Assembly (NCBI GenBank): GCA_944382805.1
Contig: CALWNS010000080.1
Span: 1-11,611, forward strand
Source: an uncultured Gemmiger sp.
GTDB taxonomy: Bacteria; Bacillota; Clostridia; Oscillospirales; Ruminococcaceae
Length of the DNA stretch: 11,611 nucleotides
Direction of reading: 5' to 3'
The notes under the pieces are model-generated. The model did not search any database and was not told the DNA's origin. It worked only from the letters and a program-made list of their open reading frames with translations. Of this stretch, positions 5,939 to 11,611 are shown in pieces (the first letter of the stretch is position 1; each line of letters begins with the position of its first letter). The translations under genes and the position numbers were made by a program.

Positions 5939-7704
5939 TACGCTTCATCCCCTTTCTCATCGAAGTCGGCGTCTCCGCCGCCGCCCTGGTTCTGGCTGTT
6001 GTAAACTTCCTGATAGATCTTGTTGGTCTTGAGCAGTTCAGACGGCGTGCCCCAGCCGCTCACACGGCCGCCCTCCAAAACGAGCACATGGTCCGCGTTT
6101 TCCACGCTGGAAATGCGCTGCGCAATAATGAAGACGGTGGTGCCGGGGATCTTTTCGGCAAAGCTGCGGCGGATCTTGGCGTCGGTGGCCGTATCGACCG
6201 CGCTGGTACAGGCGTCCAAAATCAGGATCTTGGGCTTTTTCAGCAGGGCGCGGGCAATGCACAAACGCTGCTTCTGGCCGCCGGAGACGTTGGTGCCGCC
6301 CTGCTCGATGTGGGTCTCGTATTTATCGGGGAAACGCTCGATAAATTCGTCCGCACAAGCCTGGCGGCAGGCTTCGCGCAGCTCCTCGTCGGTGGCGTTC
6401 TCGTTGCCCCAGCGCAGGTTTTCCGCGATCGTACCGCTGAACAGTTCGTTTTTCTGCAGCACCATGGCCACGCTGTTGCGCAGCACCTCCAGGTCGTACT
6501 TGCGCACGTCCACGCCGCCGACGCGCACCGTGCCGATGCTTGCATCGTACAGGCGCGGCAGCAGCTGCACCAGGCTCGTCTTGGCGCTGCCGGTGCCGCC
6601 GATGATGCCCACGGTCTCGCCCGAACGGATGTTCAGGTCGATATCCGAAAGCACCTCGCGGCCGTCCCGCTTATAGCGGAAGCCGACGTGCTCGAACTGC
6701 ACGGAACCGTCCTTGACTTCCATGACGGGGTCTTCGGGGTCGCGCAGGTCGGACTGCTCGTTGAGCACTTCCGCCACGCGGCGGGCCGAAGCGGCGGACA
6801 TCGAGATCATGACGAACACCATCGAGAGCATCATCAGGCTCATCAGGATGTTCATGCAGTAGGCCAGCATACTCATCAGCTCGCCGGTGGTAAAGGCCGT
6901 CGCGCCGCTGGAAACGATCAGGCGCGCGCCCAGCCAGGAGATGAGCAAGATGCAGGAATAGACCGTGAGCTGCATGGCCGGCGCGTTGTAAGAGAGGATC
7001 AGCTCGGCGCGCAGCAGCAGCTTGCGCACGTTCTCGCTGGCTTTCTGGAACTTTTCGCCCTCGAACTTTTCACGCACATAAGCCTTGACCACGCGGATGG
7101 CGCTGACGTTTTCCTGTACGCTCTCGTTCAGGTCGTCGTATTTGCGGAACGCCTCGGTAAAATAGCGCGTGGCGTGGGACATGATGTAGATCAGCACACA
7201 GCCCAGCAGCACGACCGCCACCAGGTAGACGCTGGCCAGCTCATGGTTGATCGTAAAGGACATGAACATGGCGATGATCATGCTGGAAGGCGCGCGGATG
7301 GCCATGCGCAGGATCATCTGGTAAGCGTTCTGGATGTTGGTCACGTCGGTGGTCATACGGGTGACCAGGCCGGCCGTGGAGTATTTGTCGATGTTGGCAA
7401 AGCTGAAGGTCTGGATGTTGCGGAACATCGAACGGCGCAGGTTGCGCGCCAGGCCGGTGGCCGCCTTGGAGCCGAACACCGCGCCGCCGACGCCGAACGC
7501 CAAGCCGACCAGGGCCGCCACGATCATCCAGGCGCCGACCGTGTAGATGTGCTGCATATTGCCGGCTGTCACGCCATCATCGATGATGGAGGACATCAGG
7601 CGCGGCACGATCATTTCCATCACGACCTCGCCGATCATGCACAGCGGCGTCAGGACCGACACGAGCTTAAAGCCATCGATCTGCTTGTAGAGTGTCTTTA
7701 GCAT
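5938..7704 (-). CDS. ABC exporter half-transporter, degenerate-site subunit (588 aa)
   Basis: The partner half-transporter: six membrane segments (about residues 15-305) and an ATPase domain. Walker A is GGTGSAKTS (369-377, the Gly before Lys is Ala), Q-loop Q417, signature VSGGQ (473-477, canonical), Walker B LILDA with D497 but Ala at 498 in place of the catalytic Glu, and IIAQR with Gln529 in place of the switch His. This subunit therefore supplies a non-hydrolysing Walker site but a good signature. Its length resembles BmrC/YheI-type subunits. The C-terminus has a Gly/Asp-rich tail (QNQGGGGDADFDEKGDEA). AAAGGAGA lies upstream with an unusually long 13-nt spacing to the ATG; no other start codon fits better. 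It follows the marR stop by 57 bp and ends in TAATG with the next gene, so the three genes are almost certainly one operon. Confidence 0.94.
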   Translation of the reverse strand: MLKTLYKQIDGFKLVSVLTPLCMIGEVVMEMIVPRLMSSIIDDGVTAGNMQHIYTVGAWMIVAALVGLAFGVGGAVFGSKAATGLARNLRRSMFRNIQTFSFANIDKYSTAGLVTRMTTDVTNIQNAYQMILRMAIRAPSSMIIAMFMSFTINHELASVYLVAVVLLGCVLIYIMSHATRYFTEAFRKYDDLNESVQENVSAIRVVKAYVREKFEGEKFQKASENVRKLLLRAELILSYNAPAMQLTVYSCILLISWLGARLIVSSGATAFTTGELMSMLAYCMNILMSLMMLSMVFVMISMSAASARRVAEVLNEQSDLRDPEDPVMEVKDGSVQFEHVGFRYKRDGREVLSDIDLNIRSGETVGIIGGTGSAKTSLVQLLPRLYDASIGTVRVGGVDVRKYDLEVLRNSVAMVLQKNELFSGTIAENLRWGNENATDEELREACRQACADEFIERFPDKYETHIEQGGTNVSGGQKQRLCIARALLKKPKILILDACTSAVDTATDAKIRRSFAEKIPGTTVFIIAQRISSVENADHVLVLEGGRVSGWGTPSELLKTNKIYQEVYNSQNQGGGGDADFDEKGDEA

Positions 7705-7761
7705 ATGATTTGCGATCTCTCCTTTACTTTCATTACAAAATGCGGGCAGGGCACCCGGCGC
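7705..7761 (-). promoter_or_regulatory. marR-ABC intergenic spacer with ribosome binding site
   Basis: The 57-bp gap holds AAAGGAGA at 7718-7725, 13 nt before the ATG at 7704. No hairpin with a U run and no promoter with both boxes was seen, so readthrough from marR is the simplest reading. Confidence 0.55.
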
Positions 7762-8250
7762 TTACTCGGATACTTCCAGGCTGGCCGGGGCCTGCTGCGC
7801 ATTTGTTTGCAATTTTTCCAGCGTACCGTACAGCCGGGCCAGTTCTTCGCCGTCCACATCGCGCAGCAGCTGTTCCTCGAAGGCGGTGATGCAGCGCACC
7901 ATGCGCTCATAACAGGCCGCCCCCTTTTCGGTCGGGGCCAGGCTTTTGAGGCGCGCGTCCTGTTCCACCGATGTGCGCGTGATAAACCCCGCGCTTTCCA
8001 TGTTTTTCAGCATGGAGGTCACGCTGGAACGGCGCACATGGAACATACGCTCCAGATCCCGCTGGTAAAGCGTCTGGCCGCTTTGCCTGGCGCGCACGAT
8101 GCACCCCAGCATAAAGCAGCGCACGCCGGTCAGTTCCGGGTCGACCCGCAATGCGATGCAGCTGTCCAGCGCACGGTTGATCTGGTGGGAGGTCTGGGAA
8201 AGCGAACGCCCCACATGGCGCATACTGAAGTTTTTGCTTTCTTCCGTCAC
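7762..8250 (-). CDS. MarR-family transcriptional regulator of the downstream ABC exporter
   Basis: A winged helix-turn-helix regulator, 162 aa from the proposed GTG start. The DNA-binding domain covers about residues 55-115: helix-turn-helix with recognition helix RRSSVTSMLKNMESAG, then the wing with the typical D-x-R motif (QDARLKSLAPTEKG). Flanking helices form the dimer interface. MarR proteins usually repress their own operon and release DNA on binding a small ligand or after oxidation. Here the gene is first in an operon with two exporter genes and has repeats around its promoter. The frame is open to an ATG at 8319 (185 aa). I prefer GTG at 8250 because GAGAGG lies 5 nt before it, the extra 23 codons include several codons unlike the rest of the gene (TTA, AGA, CGA), and a 9-bp hairpin occupies that segment. 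The longer start cannot be excluded. Confidence 0.9.
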   Translation of the reverse strand: MTEESKNFSMRHVGRSLSQTSHQINRALDSCIALRVDPELTGVRCFMLGCIVRARQSGQTLYQRDLERMFHVRRSSVTSMLKNMESAGFITRTSVEQDARLKSLAPTEKGAACYERMVRCITAFEEQLLRDVDGEELARLYGTLEKLQTNAQQAPASLEVSE

Positions 8251-8255
8251 GATCA

Positions 8256-8261
8256 CCTCTC
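8256..8261 (-). promoter_or_regulatory. Ribosome binding site supporting the GTG start of marR
   Basis: GAGAGG on the - strand, 5 nt before the GTG at 8250. The alternative ATG at 8319 has only a distant AAGG about 14 nt upstream, in a leader of about 20 nt. Confidence 0.55.
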
Positions 8262-8275
8262 TTCGGCCCAACAGC

Positions 8276-8308
8276 ACATCGGGCACAGGTAAAGCCCGCG
8301 CCCGATGT
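8276..8308 (-). promoter_or_regulatory. Leader hairpin upstream of marR
   Basis: A perfect 9-bp inverted repeat (8276-8284 with 8300-8308) with a 15-nt loop lies in the transcript between the predicted start near 8339 and the GTG at 8250. It ends about 15 nt before the ribosome binding site. It has no U run, so it is not a plain terminator. Confidence 0.5.
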
Positions 8309-8319
8309 TTGTTCGCCAT

Positions 8320-8423
8320 CTAATTGTTTGATGCCTTACAGTTAGATTATAGCCAAACCGCCCGCGCCTGTCAACCGGGCGCCTTACAAACTATGCACAA
8401 AACAGTTTTACTTTGTTTGTGCA
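8320..8423. promoter_or_regulatory. Candidate operator repeats around the marR promoter
   Basis: Four repeat elements lie here. (1) ATCTAA/TTAGAT arms (about 8321 and 8342-8347) flank the transcription start. (2) CGCCCG/CGGGCG arms (8359-8364 and 8376-8381) bracket the -35 box. (3) Direct repeats GCCTTACA at 8333-8340 and 8381-8388 stand on both sides of the promoter, 48 bp apart. (4) An 8-bp perfect dyad TGCACAAA/TTTGTGCA (8394-8401, 8416-8423) lies upstream of the -35 box. Which of these, if any, MarR binds cannot be decided from sequence. The last could instead be a weak 3'-end hairpin of the permease gene, though it has no U run. Confidence 0.45.
8346..8374 (-). promoter_or_regulatory. 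Perfect-consensus promoter of the marR-ABC operon
   Basis: TTGACA (8369-8374) and TATAAT (8346-8351) are both exact consensus with a 17-bp spacer (8352-8368). Transcription would begin near 8339. Such a strong promoter in front of a repressor gene fits an operon held down by its own product. Several dyads overlap or flank it. Confidence 0.92.
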
Positions 8424-8434
8424 ACATGACGGTT

Positions 8435-11400
8435 TTATTCCGGTGCCTTCATGCTCTCGACCATCGAGATATGCTTCAGGCGGCGGCCCATGACCAGGTT
8501 GACCAGCGTGCTGAACAAAATGGTCAACGCAAAGGCATAGACAAAGCTCAGCGACCGGATGTCACGCCCAAACATAACGGCGTCCACTTCGACGGTCAGG
8601 ATCACAAAGCGGTGCAGCGCAATGCCGGCCACCAGGCCCAGCGCCGTGCCGATCAGCGTGAGCGCCACGCTTTCGCGGTTGACATACGCGTCCACGTCCG
8701 TGTCATAGAAGCCCAGCACCTTGATGGTGGCGATCTCCTTGACGCGCTCGGCAATATTGATGTTGGTCAGGTTGTACAGCACCACGAATGCCAGGCTGGC
8801 GGCGCACACGATGATCAGCACCACCACGGCGTCGATGGCTTCCAGCATATTGAGCACCATCGCCTCGGTGTCCTGGGTAAAGTTCAGGCTGGCCACCTCG
8901 TCCATCGCCAGCAGCGCCGTGGAGACCGCGCTGCGGGTCTGCTGGGAATCATCCGCCAGCCGGCTCATGACCGCGTTCCATTCCGGCTCCTGGCCGAACG
9001 CGCGGGCGTAGCACTCCGCGCTCATGTAGACATAGTTAAAGACATAGTGCTCGCACACGCCGGTCACGGTAAACTGCGCGGTGTTGCCATCACCGTCTTC
9101 CAGCGTAACGCTGTCCCCCGCCTGTACGCCCAGAGTGGCCGCCATCTTCTCGGTCAGGACCACGCCGTCCGCCTGGATCGGGGTCGGTTCGCCGCCGATG
9201 CGCTCGTGCAGATCGGTAAAATCGGCAAAGTTTTCCGTCTGCTGCGGGATCATATAGTAGTAGTCGAGCGTGGTCCCGTCCGGCTTTTCCTGCTCGATCT
9301 GGCGGGTGGAGATGACCATGGAGGAATCGATCCGCTCCTCCTTTTCTTCCCCAAAGAAGAACTCGTACACCGGGCCCTGCCGCAGGTCCTGCTCGTCCAT
9401 GACGGCTGTGAGCAGGTCGTAGTTATAGATCTGGCCGAACTGGCGCGTGGCGATGGAATCAAGCGAATCGGAAATGCCGAAACCGGTGACCAGCAGCGCC
9501 GTGCAGCCCGCCACGCCGATAACGGTCATCCAGAAACGCCTTTTGTAGCGCAGCAGGTTGCGGCAGGTAACTTTGTAAGTAAACGGCAGCCGCCGCCAGA
9601 TAAAGCCCACCCGCTCCAGCAGGATGCGCTTGCCGGCCTTGGGCGCACGCGGGCGCATGAGCGCGGCGGGCGTTTCGCGCAGCGTGGCGCGGCAGGCCGA
9701 CCAGGTGGCCGCCATGGCGCACAGCAGCAGCGCGCCGGCGGCGATCGCCGCCACGCCCCAGCGCCAGGGCGCGTAGAACACCGGCGTCCAGTACATCATG
9801 GAGTAGGCGCTCCAGATCACGCGCGGGAACACAAAGAACCCGACGCACAGACCAAACAGCGCGCCGGCCGCCGCCGCCGTGAGCGCATAAAGGATGTATT
9901 TTTGCATAATAGCGCCCTGGGTATAGCCCAGCGCCTTCATGGTGCCGATCTGCAGGCGTTCTTCCTCCACCATGCGGGTCATGGTGGTGGAAACGACCAG
10001 CGCCGCCACCAGGAAGAAGAATACCGGGAACACCTTGGCCAGGGCCGCCAGCTTGTTGGAGTTGGAATCAAACGAAGAAAAGCTGACGTTGCGGCTGCGG
10101 TCCCAGACATACCACTCGCCGGGTTCCAGGTCGTCCAGCTGTGCCTGCGCATCAGCCAGTTCGGCGCGCGCATCGGCCAGCTCCCGCTCCGCCTCCGCCT
10201 TGGCATCGGCGTATTCGATCTCGCCGTCCCGCAGTTCCTGCGTGCTCTCGCGGATGGTCTGCCACGCCTCGTCCAGTTCGGCGCGGGCATCGGCCAACGT
10301 GGCGCGGGCATCAGCGATCTGCTGTTGGGCATCGATCAGCTGCAGCTTGCGGTCAGCCAGCGTAGCCCAGCCGTCGTCCAGCGTTTTCTTGGCCGAAAGC
10401 AGCTCATTGCGGCCGTCCACATACTGCTGGTACTGCGCCCAGCCGTCGTCCAGCTGCTTTTTGCCGTCATCCAGTTCTTTTTTCCCGTCATCCAGCTGCT
10501 TTTGCAGCTCGGCCAATCCTTCGGCGCTGTAAAGTTCGCGGGCTTCCTCCTCGGTCAGCTCCTGGCCCATCTCGGCATATGCTTCCCGGATGGCCTGCAC
10601 GCCGGCGTCCAGCTGCTGGCGTGCCTGCACAAGCTGCCGTACGCCCTCGTACATCTGCTGCAGCCGGTCGATCAGTTCCTCGTTCTCTTCCAGCTTCTCC
10701 AGCGCTTCGATCAGTTCCTCGTACTCGTCCTTTAATTCGTCCGGGATCTCGTCTTCCATCTCGCGCAGCTGGTCCAGGATCTGCTGCCACAGTTCGCTTT
10801 CGGCGCCCTCCTCGGCGGCCTGTTCCAGTTCCGCCATCGGCAGCGCGCTGGAGCGCGCGGTCGTTCTTGCGGCCATGGCGGTCTCGCTCGTGGCCATCGC
10901 GGTCTCGCCGGTAGCCATGGCGGTCTCGCTCGTGGCCATGGCCGGCCCGCCCTGCTCCGCCTCCGCCCGCGCATACGCGGCGGCTGCGCCCTGCACGGCG
11001 CCGACCGCATCCTCCTGTTCACCATCGTTCAGGCCGGTCAGCCATTCCAGCACCAGGGCCAGGAATTCCTCCTGGGTGGGGAATTCCCCCTGGGCCGCCA
11101 GCAGTTCGATAAACTGTTCGATCTCGTCCGCCGTCACGTCCAGCCCCTGCTCGTTGAGCTGGGCGGCCATCTCCTCAATGCCGGCGCGGTAGGCGTCCTC
11201 GCCCTCGCGCAGCAGCTTGAGCTGTTCCAGCTGCTCGCTGCCCTGCTGCCACTGGGCCAAACCGTCCTCGTATTGCTTTTGCGCGTCCTGCAGCTGCTGG
11301 TAAACGTCGCCCATCTGCCCTTCCAGGCCCGCGATCTGCTGCCAGCCGCTGTTCCATTCGGCCTGGCCCTGCGCCAGTTCGGCTTCGCCGGCATTGAGCG

Positions 11401-11611
11401 CCGCCTGGCCGTCCGCCAGCTGCTGCTCATAGTCGTTCAGCTCGTCCAGGCCGTCCCGGTATTCTTCCTCGCCGTCGATCAGTTCCTGTTCGCCGTCGGC
11501 CAGTTCCCGGCGGCCGTCGGCCAGTTCCTGCGCGGCGTCCGCCAGTTCGGTCTGCGCTTCCTCCTCGGCCTCGTAGTATTCCGCCCAGCCGTCATCGATC
11601 TCCTGCTGCGC
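8435..11611 (-). CDS. FtsX/MacB-type ABC permease with giant extracellular coiled coil, 5'-truncated
   Basis: At least 1058 residues are visible. The frame stays open to the right edge, so the ATG at 11314 is internal. In visible numbering, residues 1 to about 495 are Glu/Gln/Ala/Asp-rich coiled coil made of repeated LADG, LDDGKK and ADARAEL units, interrupted by a Thr/Ala repeat (about 223-250). Then comes an FtsX-type permease domain (about 520-645: membrane segments around 527-541, 570-597 and 618-635, with TMTRMVEEERLQIGTMKALGY after the first). A fourth segment follows (about 693-712), then a MacB-like extracellular domain (about 715-915), and a second FtsX domain (about 925-1045, NINIAERVKEIATIKVLGF). 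The first membrane segment of the protein should lie beyond the edge. Such permeases pair with a separate ATPase, which is not seen here, and move or sense substrates at the cell surface rather than taking them up. Function in detail is unknown. Confidence 0.9.
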   Translation of the reverse strand, partial: AQQEIDDGWAEYYEAEEEAQTELADAAQELADGRRELADGEQELIDGEEEYRDGLDELNDYEQQLADGQAALNAGEAELAQGQAEWNSGWQQIAGLEGQMGDVYQQLQDAQKQYEDGLAQWQQGSEQLEQLKLLREGEDAYRAGIEEMAAQLNEQGLDVTADEIEQFIELLAAQGEFPTQEEFLALVLEWLTGLNDGEQEDAVGAVQGAAAAYARAEAEQGGPAMATSETAMATGETAMATSETAMAARTTARSSALPMAELEQAAEEGAESELWQQILDQLREMEDEIPDELKDEYEELIEALEKLEENEELIDRLQQMYEGVRQLVQARQQLDAGVQAIREAYAEMGQELTEEEARELYSAEGLAELQKQLDDGKKELDDGKKQLDDGWAQYQQYVDGRNELLSAKKTLDDGWATLADRKLQLIDAQQQIADARATLADARAELDEAWQTIRESTQELRDGEIEYADAKAEAERELADARAELADAQAQLDDLEPGEWYVWDRSRNVSFSSFDSNSNKLAALAKVFPVFFFLVAALVVSTTMTRMVEEERLQIGTMKALGYTQGAIMQKYILYALTAAAAGALFGLCVGFFVFPRVIWSAYSMMYWTPVFYAPWRWGVAAIAAGALLLCAMAATWSACRATLRETPAALMRPRAPKAGKRILLERVGFIWRRLPFTYKVTCRNLLRYKRRFWMTVIGVAGCTALLVTGFGISDSLDSIATRQFGQIYNYDLLTAVMDEQDLRQGPVYEFFFGEEKEERIDSSMVISTRQIEQEKPDGTTLDYYYMIPQQTENFADFTDLHERIGGEPTPIQADGVVLTEKMAATLGVQAGDSVTLEDGDGNTAQFTVTGVCEHYVFNYVYMSAECYARAFGQEPEWNAVMSRLADDSQQTRSAVSTALLAMDEVASLNFTQDTEAMVLNMLEAIDAVVVLIIVCAASLAFVVLYNLTNINIAERVKEIATIKVLGFYDTDVDAYVNRESVALTLIGTALGLVAGIALHRFVILTVEVDAVMFGRDIRSLSFVYAFALTILFSTLVNLVMGRRLKHISMVESMKAPE
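10127..10501 (-). repeat. Heptad-like coiled-coil coding repeats of the permease
   Basis: This segment encodes imperfect repeats such as LDDGKKELDDGKKQLDDG followed by several ADARAEL-type units. The DNA shows repeated CCAGTTCGGCGCG and CATCGGCCA words. A second, related block of LADG and ELADGEQEL units lies in the part of the gene nearest the window edge (about 11350-11611). Confidence 0.7.
10871..10940 (-). repeat. 21-bp tandem repeat inside the permease coiled-coil region
   Basis: Three full 21-bp units (10871-10891, 10892-10912, 10913-10933) and the start of a fourth differ at only a few positions. They encode repeated AMATSET heptapeptides (AMATSET, AMATGET, AMATSET, then AMAART). The unit is in frame, so copy number can change without breaking the gene. 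Confidence 0.88.

Noticed and set aside
2870..6004. 1044-codon open frame on the + strand
   Set aside because: It lies antisense to the lectin gene and the 643-aa ABC subunit. Its composition is the usual by-product of G/C third-position bias in the true genes, it crosses a terminator and a promoter, and it shows no recognisable domain.
6088..7701. 537-codon open frame on the + strand
   Set aside because: Antisense to the 588-aa ABC subunit with its complete motifs. The product is His/Asp/Ala-rich shadow sequence with no domain.
8324..10735. 803-codon open frame on the + strand
   Set aside because: Antisense to the FtsX permease and starting inside the marR promoter. It has no family features, and the real frame shows clear membrane and FtsX motifs.
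11312..11314. ATG at 11314 as the permease start
   Set aside because: The same frame stays open to the right edge, with about 99 further codons of the same coiled-coil repeat.

Overview
The window is GC-rich (roughly 60% by eye). Protein-coding genes are densely packed, Shine-Dalgarno sites are strong, and the short AT-rich promoters match the primary sigma consensus. Gene content (acetate kinase, Cof-type HAD phosphatase, MarR plus two-subunit ABC exporter, FtsX permease with a giant coiled coil) and style suggest a fermentative GC-rich Clostridia of the Oscillospiraceae/Ruminococcaceae type (Faecalibacterium, Gemmiger or Subdoligranulum-like). That placement is inference; no rRNA or other marker gene is present. 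Only the first gene is on the + strand.

Layout. At 3-902 (+) lies the C-terminal three quarters of acetate kinase (ackA), cut by the left edge. A perfect 12-bp hairpin at 925-958, with A and T tracts on its two sides, ends both ackA and the convergent genes on the - strand. From 984 to 2785 (-) is a two-gene operon: a Cof-type HAD phosphatase, then a DEDDh 3'-5' exonuclease with a C-terminal zinc-ribbon-like region. The two overlap by ATGA and are read from a promoter at 2825-2853. At 2936-3778 (-) is a single gene with its own very strong promoter and a leader of about 105 nt. It encodes a ricin-B beta-trefoil lectin with no signal peptide, fused to a Lys/Ala/Pro-rich tail like those of histone H1. 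This is the most unusual gene here.

From 4007 to 8250 (-) is an operon of a MarR-family regulator, a 588-aa ABC half-exporter and a 643-aa ABC half-exporter. It has a perfect TTGACA-17-TATAAT promoter surrounded by inverted and direct repeats (likely autoregulation by MarR) and a strong terminator at 3959-3991. The two ABC subunits form an asymmetric heterodimer: all ATPase-degrading substitutions fall into one of the two composite ATP sites. From 8435 to the right edge (-) is most of an FtsX/MacB-type permease with an extracellular coiled coil of more than 490 residues, containing a 21-bp tandem repeat. Its start lies outside the window.

The MarR-ABC-ABC operon looks like a regulated drug or lipid exporter. 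The FtsX permease probably works with an ATPase encoded beyond the right edge. The lectin-tail protein and the exonuclease/HAD pair are not obviously linked to it. No CRISPR, tRNA, rRNA, transposase or prophage genes were seen. No gene-free stretch exceeds about 230 bp.
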